Part shown: positions 1-6,157 of the stretch, piece by piece
Layout of the letters: each line of letters opens with the position of its first letter
Numbering within the stretch: the first letter of the stretch is position 1
Source of the DNA: CAYGBM01 sp964348225
Lineage (GTDB): Bacteria; Patescibacteriota; Minisyncoccia; Minisyncoccales; CG1-02-41-26
Length of the DNA: 43,472 nt
Assembly: GCA_964348225.1 (NCBI GenBank)
Contig: CAYGBM010000028.1
Span: 1-43,472 of the forward strand
Direction of reading: 5' to 3'
Position numbers and translations under genes: made by a program
The notes under the pieces: generated by a model
Databases searched by the model: none
Told to the model about the DNA's origin: nothing
What the model saw: the letters and a program-made list of their open reading frames with translations, nothing else

Positions 1-239
1 ACAGGTGGCTCATCAGCATCAGCCATAGGAATTTCTGCAGCTTCTTTTGTAGGTTCTTCACCCTGAGGACGAATTAAGAAAATGAAGATGAGTGAGCCAG
101 CTATTATTAAGCCAACAAGCGCAGCAATGGAAATGATAAGCACTTTCTTCCTGGAACGAGTCGGTATGCTAACATTCCCAATATCCTGACTGCTTATGTC
201 TTCATTGCTTATATTTTTATTATTTATGTCTTCTTGCAT
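1..239 (-). CDS. Single-pass membrane protein, N-terminal fragment (C-terminus outside window)
   Basis: The reading frame opens with ATG at 237-239 and runs off the left edge, giving about 79 residues. Residues 1-32 are polar and Asn/Ser/Asp-rich, with a basic stop just before the membrane (RSRKK at 28-32). Residues 33-56 form one strongly hydrophobic helix, followed by an acidic, Pro/Glu/Ala-rich stretch. The layout is a cytoplasmic tail, one transmembrane helix and an extracytoplasmic domain that is cut off. An extended -10 promoter lies about 50 bp upstream. I do not recognise a family from this fragment, and its function is unknown. Confidence 0.75.
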   Translation of the reverse strand, partial: MQEDINNKNISNEDISSQDIGNVSIPTRSRKKVLIISIAALVGLIIAGSLIFIFLIRPQGEEPTKEAAEIPMADADEPP

Positions 240-290
240 AAAAATTTTATTATTCACCTTTTAACAATAGAATGACCTTTTATTTTTTAA

Positions 291-299
291 ATTATAACA
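291..299 (-). promoter_or_regulatory. Extended -10 promoter for the membrane protein at 1-239
   Basis: On the minus strand 299-291 reads TGTTATAAT, a perfect TATAAT with the TG-n extended -10 motif. No good -35 hexamer is present at 17 bp, which is tolerated for extended -10 promoters. The predicted start near 284 gives a leader of about 45 nt containing an AAAGGTG purine stretch. The promoter assignment is by consensus only. Confidence 0.5.
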
Positions 300-323
300 C
301 ATATGAATACCGATGACCCAATA

Positions 324-1103
324 TTAAATGTTAATCTCTACCCCCAAAGGGCAATGGTCAGAGCCCATTACATCGGGTAAGATAAAGCCGTTTTTTAGCT
401 TGGGGGTGAGGTTTTTTGAAGTGAAGCAATAATCAATGCGCCAGCCCAGGTTTCTTGCTCTGGCATTAGCAAAATAGGGCCACCAGCTGTAATTACCGCC
501 CTCTTTGTTGAATTCACGAAAGGTGTCTGTAAAACCAAGCTCTATGAGCTTGTCAATCTGCTTTCTTTCTTCTGGAGTGAACATTATGTTGTTTTTGTTG
601 TCTTTGGGACGGGCTAAATCAATTTCCTTATGAGCCACATTAAAATCCCCTACTAGAAGAAGAGGAGGGAGCTTCGCTCCTTCCAAGGAGCTGAGTTTTT
701 TGAAAAGATAGCTGTAAGCCTCTAATTTATAAGGCAAGGCTGCTTTATCTCTGCCACCATGGGGAATATAGAAATTGAACAGGGTAAATTTAGGAAATTT
801 TAATTTTAAGACCCTTCCTTCTTCATCAAATCTTTTAAAACCAATTTTCTTTTCCACCTTGAGGGGTTTTTTCAAAGATTTTTCTTTTATATAAACAGCT
901 GTCCCAGCATAGCCTGGCCGGACAGCTGGATTAAAATAGGACAAATAGCCTTTTGGATTAAGCAAGTCTTCTGGAATTTGTCCTAACTTTGCTTTTATCT
1001 CTTGCAAACAAACAATATCCGCATTTGCTCTGCGAAACCAATCTAAAAAGCCTTTTTTATAGGCTGCTCTTATTCCATTAACATTCCAGGAAACAATTCT
1101 CAT
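324..1103 (-). CDS. xthA: Exodeoxyribonuclease III / AP endonuclease
   Basis: This is a Mg2+-dependent exonuclease III-family enzyme of base excision repair, which nicks DNA 5' to abasic sites and trims 3' blocking groups. Family motifs appear in order: SWNVNGIR at the N-terminus, the metal-binding LQEIK, the central LVGDFNVAH, and the C-terminal catalytic GSDHCPLGVEI with the Asp-His pair. At 259 aa it is full length for the ExoA/XthA group. I start at the ATG at 1101-1103, because the longer frame requires a TTG and adds only five residues outside the family consensus. It lies alone downstream of a region of phased TGTCCTA repeats, which may contain its promoter. Confidence 0.95.
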   Translation of the reverse strand: MRIVSWNVNGIRAAYKKGFLDWFRRANADIVCLQEIKAKLGQIPEDLLNPKGYLSYFNPAVRPGYAGTAVYIKEKSLKKPLKVEKKIGFKRFDEEGRVLKLKFPKFTLFNFYIPHGGRDKAALPYKLEAYSYLFKKLSSLEGAKLPPLLLVGDFNVAHKEIDLARPKDNKNNIMFTPEERKQIDKLIELGFTDTFREFNKEGGNYSWWPYFANARARNLGWRIDYCFTSKNLTPKLKNGFILPDVMGSDHCPLGVEINI

Positions 1104-1191
1104 AGAGATTGAGATCAAAAATTTAAGACTTGAAACCTAGAAATTGATAGAAATATGTTTTTATCCTACGGACAGGTATTCATTTTACCTT

Positions 1192-1246
1192 TGTCCTAGT
1201 ATCATTATGACAATGTCCTAGCCTTGTCCTAACCTGTCCTAGGACA
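1192..1246. promoter_or_regulatory. Four phased TGTCCTA repeats ending in a palindrome
   Basis: TGTCCTA occurs on the plus strand at 1192, 1214, 1225 and 1235. The spacings are 22, 11 and 10 bp, that is, about two, one and one helical turns. The last copy is part of the perfect 12-bp palindrome TGTCCTAGGACA (1235-1246). The cluster lies between the end of the PspC gene (1258) and the xthA start (1103), upstream of xthA. Same-face spacing suggests a multimeric protein-binding site. The regulator is unknown and no clear promoter hexamers overlap it. Confidence 0.4.
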
Positions 1247-1257
1247 ATATAGGGCTT

Positions 1258-1479
1258 TTATTTTTTCTTCAATCTGGCCTTGCTCGGTGGAGCTTTCGGC
1301 ACCACAAGACAGGAAATAAAATAAGCAATTATGCAGGGCATAAGAGCAGTAAGGAAAGCAACAATAATAAAACCTACTCTCAGTATGGCTGGGTCAATGT
1401 CTAAATACTCCCCTATTCCGCCAAGCAATCCGCAAATCACTTTATTTTGAGTACTTCTGTAGAGTTTTTTCTTTGACAT
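1258..1479 (-). CDS. PspC-domain inner-membrane protein
   Basis: This small 73-aa protein belongs to the PspC family. The N-terminal half carries the hallmark sequence around KLYRSTQNKVICGLLGGIGE and LDIDPAILRVGFI, followed by a hydrophobic segment (about residues 35-62) and a short basic tail. PspC proteins are membrane sensors or effectors of envelope stress in many bacteria; in this lineage the role is untested. The start is the ATG at 1477-1479. A longer frame exists, but it would run back through the tRNA-Thr gene and adds a non-homologous N-terminus, so I reject it. It lies just downstream of the tRNA and may be cotranscribed with it. Confidence 0.85.
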   Translation of the reverse strand: MSKKKLYRSTQNKVICGLLGGIGEYLDIDPAILRVGFIIVAFLTALMPCIIAYFISCLVVPKAPPSKARLKKK

Positions 1480-1545
1480 ATCAGAAAACGAAAATATAAA
1501 AAAATCGACTGTTATTTTATGAATTGTTTGGGCTCGGGTAATCAA

Positions 1546-1617
1546 AGCCGAGGAGAGGATTCGAACCCCCAACCTATGGTTTACAAAACCATTGCTCTGC
1601 CATTGAGCTACCTCGGC
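1546..1617 (-). tRNA. tRNA-Thr (anticodon UGU)
   Basis: The 72-nt minus-strand sequence folds as a cloverleaf. The acceptor stem is GCCGAGG (1617-1611) paired with CCTCGGC (1553-1547). The D arm is GCTC/GAGC, the anticodon stem is ATGGT/ACCAT around the loop TTTGTAA, and the T arm contains GGTTCGAAT. Bases 34-36 are TGT, decoding ACA (Thr). The discriminator base is U, and CCA is not encoded: the genome continues TTG. No intron is visible. Confidence 0.95.
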
Positions 1618-1622
1618 ACATT

Positions 1623-1916
1623 CTATTCCCCCCTTATCTTTCCCCAGTAGTCTTCGGAAAAATCAACCTCTCCTCCTTTTATTTCCTTGTCTTTCTTTGG
1701 TTTTTTAGCTTCTTTATGAAAAGTCTTTGAAGCAAGAATAGCCTTGCCAATAGGATTTACTGCTTTGATTCTTTTGAGAAACCTCCTTTTTTCTCTGGGT
1801 TCTTTCATCACAACCGCAGGCAGGGTACGCAAAACCGGAATCTTATGAACAGCAATCAAAACCATGCCCCCAAAGCTTAAAACCAATATAAGTTGAACTA
1901 TAAATTCAAACATCAT
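1623..1916 (-). CDS. Small membrane-anchored basic protein, unknown function
   Basis: The product is 97 aa. Residues 1-25 form an N-terminal hydrophobic helix, followed by a strongly basic cytoplasmic region (EPREKRRFLKRIK and KEAKKPKKDKEIK) and a short acidic C-terminus. This is the arrangement of a bitopic protein with a charged cytosolic tail. Two ATG codons start the frame (1914-1916 and 1911-1913), and neither has a Shine-Dalgarno site. It sits 5 bp upstream of the tRNA-Thr 5' end and downstream of tsf. I do not recognise a named family. Confidence 0.7.
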   Translation of the reverse strand: MMFEFIVQLILVLSFGGMVLIAVHKIPVLRTLPAVVMKEPREKRRFLKRIKAVNPIGKAILASKTFHKEAKKPKKDKEIKGGEVDFSEDYWGKIRGE

Positions 1917-1933
1917 AGGAAATGGAGAAGAAG

Positions 1934-1971
1934 GCCCGAGGGTACTTCCTGGGGCAAGCCACCCGAGGGCT
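1934..1971. repeat. 38-nt deletion derivative of the palindromic element at 2580-2747
   Basis: The sequence begins GCCCGAGGGT, matching the left end of the larger element (2581-2590). It continues for 28 nt (1944-1971) matching 2720-2747 with two mismatches. The interior of the larger element is missing. The ends still pair around the same GA/AG internal mismatch. Located just downstream of the tsf stop codon, it places related palindromes on both sides of tsf. Confidence 0.8.
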
Positions 1972-1985
1972 TAAATCTCAGATAA

Positions 1986-2570
1986 TTAAATCTCATAGCG
2001 GCTGAATTTGCCAACCTCAATATTCTCCCCTATCTTGGCTTTAGCTGCATCAATCATATCTTGAACAGTCTTGGTGGTATCTTTCACCCATTCCTGCGAC
2101 AACAATGAGACTTCTTTTTTATACTTTTGCAGTTTTCCTTCAATTATCTTATCAACTATCTCCTGGGGTTTGCCAGAATCCTCAAACTGCTTTTGATAAA
2201 TCTTTCTTTCCCCGTCTAAAAACTCCTCTGGGATATCATCTACCTTAACAAACAAAGGACGGCTGGCTGCAATCTGCAAGCAAATCTCGTGGGCCAGCTT
2301 TTTAAATTCTTCTGATTTGGCAACAAAGTCTGATTCACAGTGCAGCTCAAGTAGCACCCCTATTTTACCACCAGCGTGGATATAGCTTTCAACTATTCCC
2401 TTAGCCACACTGCGTCCTTCTCTTCCCTTAACCATTTCCTTGCCCTTTTCCCTTAGAATCTCCTTTGCTCTCTTTATATCACCCCCTGCCTCTTCAAGGG
2501 CTTTTTTGCACTCTATCATTGAAATCCCTGTTTCTTCTCTTAATTGTTTTAATTTTTCTATTAAAATCAT
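1986..2570 (-). CDS. tsf: Translation elongation factor Ts
   Basis: EF-Ts is the guanine-nucleotide exchange factor that regenerates EF-Tu-GTP. The N-terminal UBA-like module is clear (LKQLREETGISMIECKKALE, then GDIKRAKEILREKG), as is the core signature HAGGKIGVLLELHCESDFVA. The C-terminus carries the dimerisation segment with GENIEVGKFSRYEI. The length of 194 aa is that of the short, Thermus-like EF-Ts, with one rather than two full core subdomains. It follows rpsB in the usual rpsB-tsf order, but the 179-bp gap is occupied by a large palindromic element. No clear Shine-Dalgarno site precedes the ATG at 2568-2570. Confidence 0.96.
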   Translation of the reverse strand: MILIEKLKQLREETGISMIECKKALEEAGGDIKRAKEILREKGKEMVKGREGRSVAKGIVESYIHAGGKIGVLLELHCESDFVAKSEEFKKLAHEICLQIAASRPLFVKVDDIPEEFLDGERKIYQKQFEDSGKPQEIVDKIIEGKLQKYKKEVSLLSQEWVKDTTKTVQDMIDAAKAKIGENIEVGKFSRYEI

Positions 2571-2579
2571 TGGGTAATT

Positions 2580-2747
2580 AGCCCGAGGGTGCTTGCTGAA
2601 GGAAGCGTCCCGCAGCCAAGCCCACCACGAACATTATGTTAAGTCAGGCTTTGGAAGGCTTGGCGAGGGACAGGCGCGGTCGGAAAATAACCTTTTAGTA
2701 TCACATAGACCGACGCCGTGCTTCCTGAGGCAAGCCACCCGAGGGCT
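2580..2747 (-). repeat. 168-nt fully self-complementary element between rpsB and tsf (structured RNA or MITE-like palindrome)
   Basis: The two ends pair as AGCCC-GA-GGGT (2580-2590) with ACCC-GA-GGGCT (2737-2747). Next come GCTTGC/GCAAGC (2591-2596 with 2730-2735) and GGAAGC/GCTTCC (2601-2606 with 2720-2725), separated by a 4x4 internal loop. Two hairpins fill the inside. One is GTCCC + GCCAAGCC (2607-2611, 2615-2622) with GGCTTGGC + GGGAC (2657-2664, 2667-2671). The other is GGCG + CGGTC (2673-2681) with GACCG + CGCC (2708-2712, 2714-2717). Together they form a tight three-way junction using nearly every base. The strand is given as that of the tsf transcript. A shortened copy lies at 1934-1971. 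No protein-coding potential is credible. Confidence 0.75.
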
Positions 2748-2749
2748 CC

Positions 2750-3493
2750 CTAACTTTTTGCTTTTAATATTGCCTCTTTTACCTTATCCAATATATACTT
2801 CACCGAGCTTATAGCATCATCATTGGCTGGGATAGGATAATCAACCAAGCTCGGGTCAGCGTTGGTGTCAATTATAGCTACTGTTGTGATGCCCTTCATT
2901 CTTGCTTCTTTTAAACAGAGTTTGTCTTTGACAATATCGCATATAAAGACGGAGTCAGGAATTTTCTCCATGTTTTCTATTCCTTCAAACTTTTTGCTTA
3001 AGTCCTGCAATTCTTTTTCTTTTCTTATCTTTTCTTTCTTAGTGTATTTATCAAAGCCCCCGCTTTCCTTCTGCTCACGAAGCTCTCGGAAATATTTTGC
3101 TCTTTTTGAAACCACCTCAAAGTTAGTAAAAGTACCTCCCAGCCATCTCTCAGTAACATAAGGAATGCCACATTCTTCAGCGGTTGCTTTAACCAACTTT
3201 CTTAAAGGCGTTTTTGTGCCAACTAAAAGCAATTTTTTCCCGTCTTTTGAAAGCTCTGAGATAAACTTCAAGGCTTCTTTAAAATATCGGGCTGTTTTAT
3301 CTAAATCAATCACATGGACTGTATTTCTTATACCCAAAACAAAATCCTCCATCCTCGGATGCAGCTTTGAAGTTTGGTGGCCCAAGTGAGCTCCAGCTTT
3401 CATCATCTCATCTGGGTCTATATCGAAATTATCTTTTCTTTTAGTATCTTCTTCCGCTACTTTTTCTTTTTCTGCGGTGTTCGTTGATAACAT
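2750..3493 (-). CDS. rpsB: 30S ribosomal protein S2
   Basis: This 247-aa S2 binds the 30S head and is needed for assembly with S1-type factors. Signatures include AGAHLGHQTSKLHPRM, DLDKTARYF, VGTKTPLRKLV, the RWLGGTFTNF motif, PDSVFICDI, and IDTNADPSLVDYPIPANDD near the C-terminus. A lysine/glutamate-rich extension of about 27 residues precedes the S2 fold. The ATG at 3491-3493 lies only 7 bp downstream of a strong promoter -10 box, so the mRNA is probably leaderless. It is first in an rpsB > tsf transcription unit. Confidence 0.97.
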   Translation of the reverse strand: MLSTNTAEKEKVAEEDTKRKDNFDIDPDEMMKAGAHLGHQTSKLHPRMEDFVLGIRNTVHVIDLDKTARYFKEALKFISELSKDGKKLLLVGTKTPLRKLVKATAEECGIPYVTERWLGGTFTNFEVVSKRAKYFRELREQKESGGFDKYTKKEKIRKEKELQDLSKKFEGIENMEKIPDSVFICDIVKDKLCLKEARMKGITTVAIIDTNADPSLVDYPIPANDDAISSVKYILDKVKEAILKAKS

Positions 3494-3500
3494 ATAATAA

Positions 3501-3529
3501 ATTGTACACTACCCCTCTTGATTTTTCAA
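3501..3529 (-). promoter_or_regulatory. Strong sigma70-type promoter of rpsB, predicted leaderless transcript
   Basis: On the minus strand there is TTGAAA (3529-3524), a 17-bp spacer, then TACAAT (3506-3501). The rpsB ATG begins 7 bp past the -10 box, so transcription should start at or next to the A of ATG. The -35 region falls in the inverted repeat CTCTTGA/TCAAGAG (3515-3521, 3526-3532), shared with the divergent rpmE promoter. Confidence 0.75.
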
Positions 3530-3545
3530 GAGTAATGGGTAAAAT
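3518..3545 (+). promoter_or_regulatory. Divergent promoter for rpmE (and possibly prfA)
   Basis: The plus strand reads TTGATT (3518-3523), a 16-bp spacer, then TAAAAT (3540-3545). Its -35 box overlaps that of the opposing rpsB promoter, so the two RNA polymerases cannot both be bound. The predicted start is near 3552, giving a leader of about 28 nt that contains AAGGA at 3567-3571, a properly spaced ribosome-binding site for the ATG at 3580. Confidence 0.6.
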
Positions 3546-3579
3546 AGATTAATTGTCCCTTAGTTTAAGGACGAAACCT

Positions 3580-3810
3580 ATGAAGAAAAAAATTCATCCT
3601 AAATATTACCCTAATGCTAAGGTCCACTGTGCGTGTGGAAATACCTTTGAAATTGGCTCAACAAAAGAATTCATTGAAACTGAAATCTGCTTTAAATGCC
3701 ATCCCTTTTACACTGGCAAAGAAAAAATAATTGACACTGCAGGCAGAGTTGAGAAATTTAAGAAAAGATTAGCTAAAAAACAGGTTTTAACCAAGAAAAA
3801 GAAAAAGTAA
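3580..3810 (+). CDS. rpmE: 50S ribosomal protein L31 (zinc-binding type)
   Basis: The 76-aa protein starts at MKKKIHPKYYP, the classic bL31 opening. It has two Cys pairs (CACG and CFKC) that form the zinc site of the C+ type, the motif CHPFYTGKEKIIDTAGRVEKF, and a long Lys-rich tail. The in-frame upstream start would add nine residues not found in L31; I choose the ATG at 3580 because it has a good Shine-Dalgarno site, AAGGA. It is transcribed divergently from rpsB and directly upstream of prfA, separated by three hairpins. L31 makes the inter-subunit bridge B1b. Confidence 0.95.
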   Translation: MKKKIHPKYYPNAKVHCACGNTFEIGSTKEFIETEICFKCHPFYTGKEKIIDTAGRVEKFKKRLAKKQVLTKKKKK

Positions 3811-3881
3811 ACCCGCCTACATTTCGGAGAAATTTCGGCGGGTGTAAGAGCTTGTAAGCTCATCGGGCATCAAAAATGCCC
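3811..3881 (+). promoter_or_regulatory. Three tandem hairpins between rpmE and prfA, the last covering an ATG
   Basis: Hairpin 1 is ACCCGCC (3811-3817) with GGCGGGT (3837-3843), containing a nested ATTTC/GAAAT stem; it starts right after the rpmE stop. Hairpin 2 is GAGCTT/AAGCTC (3848-3853, 3856-3861). Hairpin 3 is GGGCAT/ATGCCC (3865-3870, 3876-3881), and its right arm contains the first in-frame ATG of prfA. None is followed by a U run, so these are not classical terminators. They could attenuate or protect mRNA, or control prfA initiation. Confidence 0.6.
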
Positions 3882-4631
3882 TCTTCGCTAACAATCTCTA
3901 ACATGCAAAAAGACGCTATTATAATTGAAATAAGAGCAGGAGCGGGCGGTGAAGAAGCCGCTCTTTTTGCTCAAGACCTGTTTAAGATGTATTCAAAATA
4001 CGCCCAATCCCAAAACTGGAAGGTACGCCTTTTGGATTGGAGCCAAACAGGCATAGGAGGGCTAAAGCAAACAACCTTTGAAATACAGGGAGAGGAAGCT
4101 TTTGACAAGCTGCAATATGAAGGAGGAGTACACAGGGTTCAGCGAGTGCCGAAAACAGAAAAGGGCAACAGGCTCCACACCTCTACAGCCTCAGTTGCTG
4201 TTTTGCCAAAGCCCAAAGCAGCTGAGGTCAAAATAAATCCAGCAGATATTAAAATGGACTTTTTCAAGGCTTCAGGACCTGGTGGCCAATATGTTAATAA
4301 GCGCCAAACCGCAGTTAGAATTACTCACGCACCCAGCGGCCTTGTGGTAAGTTGTCAAACCGAAAGAAACTTAGAGCAGAACAAAGCTAATGCTATGGCT
4401 GTACTTGAAGCAAAGCTTTTCCAGCAAGAACAAAGCAAAATTCAAGGAGCGCTCACTGAAGAAAGAAGAGCTCAGATTGGCACTGCTGACAGAGCAGAAA
4501 AAATAAGAACCTACAACTTTCCACAAGATCGCATCACTGACCATAGAATAAAAAAGAATTTTCACAATATTGAGAAAATTCTTGATGGCAGGCTAGACCC
4601 CATCGTCAAAAAACTGCAAAAATCCCTATAA
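3876..4631 (+). CDS. prfA: Peptide chain release factor 1, short form lacking domain 1
   Basis: This class I release factor recognises UAA/UAG and triggers peptidyl-tRNA hydrolysis. It contains EIRAGAGGEEAALFA at the start of domain 2, a codon-recognition region RVPKTE (P-x-T, RF1-like rather than the SPF of RF2), the catalytic GPGGQYVNKRQTAVRITH, and the C-terminal DRITDHRI. The length is 251 aa against about 360 for usual RF1: the whole N-terminal helical domain 1 is absent. An in-frame stop at 3855-3857 shows it is not upstream in this frame. An alternative start is the ATG at 3903 (MQKDAII). The first ATG is buried in a hairpin. Confidence 0.9.
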   Translation: MPSSLTISNMQKDAIIIEIRAGAGGEEAALFAQDLFKMYSKYAQSQNWKVRLLDWSQTGIGGLKQTTFEIQGEEAFDKLQYEGGVHRVQRVPKTEKGNRLHTSTASVAVLPKPKAAEVKINPADIKMDFFKASGPGGQYVNKRQTAVRITHAPSGLVVSCQTERNLEQNKANAMAVLEAKLFQQEQSKIQGALTEERRAQIGTADRAEKIRTYNFPQDRITDHRIKKNFHNIEKILDGRLDPIVKKLQKSL

Positions 4632-4683
4632 AAACTTGTACTTTACGGGGATCCAGTTCACGGAGGTCTGTTTCCTATAAAGC

Positions 4684-6144
4684 TTAAAAGATGAAGTCTT
4701 TGCAGCTCACTGACATAGCACCTTTGTCAATGTATTCTTGGAAACATTCGGCGGCTGTCATCACTGGCCTGCCGTAATATGTTCTGCACCAAGAAGAGGT
4801 GCAGCCAAAATATTTCAAAGCAGAATAAATCTCTTTTTGATAGGTTTGGCTCCCAGCCCCTAAATTTCTAAGATACAGGGCACTTGCTAAAAAAGCATCT
4901 CTAACACTCCAGGGGCTGGCTGGTTTTGACCCTGTGATTTTTTCTATCTCGTCCTTAAAAAGCATCCAGGTTGAGGGGATAAATTGGGCTGGCCCCATAG
5001 CCCCTCCCCAGCCAAAATAACTGCCGTTCCGAATCATACAGCAAGAAACGGGCGTGTGAAAAGCATCGGTTGCTAACCTGTCAGCCTCATTTAACTCTTT
5101 AATGATTTTCAAGAAGGGGGGCACATCGCGGCTCGGGTGCATAGTCTTTGGCGCTTTATTGCCTGTTTTGATATACACACCGTTTCCTGTTTTGGTGTCT
5201 CTTAAATAACAACCACCTTTCAGCTTGCCTATCCTTGTTTCCTGCCATAAAACAGCCAGTAAGAAAGCAGCTCTCACCCCTGTTTGCTTAGCAATGCTTT
5301 TGCTAATTTCAACTGCGTCTTCAAACTTTATCCCGCCCTCTGGCACCTCAAGCAGCTCAAAAAGCAAATTTCCAATTTTGGTTACTTTTTCTTCAGCATC
5401 CTTTTTCTCTAATAAATATTTCTGGTATTCTCCTTCAGTTAATTTCAAGAAATATTCTTGCTGGCTTTTTTGGTTTGCCGAATCTTGCTTTTGTAGGGTA
5501 TGAATAATAGCTAAGTTCTCCAGCTCCTTCTTTTCATTATCCATTGAGGTTTTCTGGTCTTCCAAATCAGACTTTAAATCTTTGATATTTTTCAAAAGCT
5601 CCTGGGTTTTTGAATTTAGAAGTTCAAGGGCCACCAGGTTATCAAAAAAGCCTGACAAGCTTTCTTCAGCCAGCAATATCTCAACAGTTGATTTCTGGTC
5701 TTCTTCATACCGAAGCTGCAAGATGTTTGCTAATTTTCCCTGAATATCCTCTATTTTTAAAGTGGTTCTGTTAATAGAAGCCTGGGTATTGTCAATCTGG
5801 GCGCTCAAATCTTTAACCATTATGTTTGTTTGGTAAATCTGATAATCCAGACTTTTTATTTTATTCCTTAATTCAGTAATCTTATTTGAAAGGGTCTTTT
5901 TCTCTTGCTGGGTTTTAGTAATGTCTTGTTCAATCTCTCCAGTTCTTTGCTCGTAATATTTCTGGCATTTCTCAAGCAAAGCCCTGTATTCTTCTCTTGA
6001 AAGGTCTTTCTCAGCCTGTTCAATCTTGCTCCATTCGCACAAAGAGCTTAAATCTTCTTCACCCAAAACAGCAACAAAGTTCAAACAAAAGAAAGCCCCT
6101 ATCGCTAAAGTTAAAATAATGAATTTTAGAAAACGAAGAAACAT
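4684..6144 (-). CDS. Secreted coiled-coil lytic murein transglycosylase (SLT/MltB-like)
   Basis: This 486-aa exported cell-wall enzyme has a signal peptide (residues 1-28, ending near VLGEE). A long Glu/Lys/Gln-rich coiled coil spans about residues 35-265 and resembles the regulatory coils of EnvC/PcsB/CwlO-type hydrolases. The C-terminal transglycosylase domain (about 280-486) shows AAFLLAVLWQETRIG (probable catalytic Glu), YFGWGGAMGPAQFIPSTW and SPWSVRDAFLASALYL, typical of the MltB/SLT_2 group, which cleaves the MurNAc-GlcNAc bond. Several Cys residues in the catalytic part may form disulfides. It is the last gene of the acs-to-rplY run, 13 bp after rplY, and converges with prfA. Confidence 0.88.
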   Translation of the reverse strand: MFLRFLKFIILTLAIGAFFCLNFVAVLGEEDLSSLCEWSKIEQAEKDLSREEYRALLEKCQKYYEQRTGEIEQDITKTQQEKKTLSNKITELRNKIKSLDYQIYQTNIMVKDLSAQIDNTQASINRTTLKIEDIQGKLANILQLRYEEDQKSTVEILLAEESLSGFFDNLVALELLNSKTQELLKNIKDLKSDLEDQKTSMDNEKKELENLAIIHTLQKQDSANQKSQQEYFLKLTEGEYQKYLLEKKDAEEKVTKIGNLLFELLEVPEGGIKFEDAVEISKSIAKQTGVRAAFLLAVLWQETRIGKLKGGCYLRDTKTGNGVYIKTGNKAPKTMHPSRDVPPFLKIIKELNEADRLATDAFHTPVSCCMIRNGSYFGWGGAMGPAQFIPSTWMLFKDEIEKITGSKPASPWSVRDAFLASALYLRNLGAGSQTYQKEIYSALKYFGCTSSWCRTYYGRPVMTAAECFQEYIDKGAMSVSCKDFIF

Positions 6145-6157
6145 GTTAAATCTCTAA

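Noticed and set aside
1480..1572. Longer N-terminus for the PspC-domain protein
   Set aside because: It would be translated from within the tRNA-Thr gene and adds 31 residues absent from the family.
2580..2747. Group II intron or known riboswitch between rpsB and tsf
   Set aside because: There is no domain V-like hairpin, no intron-encoded protein and no match to a riboswitch core that I recognise. The interval lies between genes rather than splitting one.
2593..2814. A 73-codon plus-strand frame across the rpsB-tsf gap
   Set aside because: It runs through the perfect stems of the 168-nt palindromic element and into rpsB. Both facts explain the open frame.
4632..4683. Bidirectional terminator between convergent prfA and the transglycosylase gene
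   Set aside because: Only a 5-bp ATCCC/GGGAT pairing with a long loop and no U-run is visible, too weak to call.
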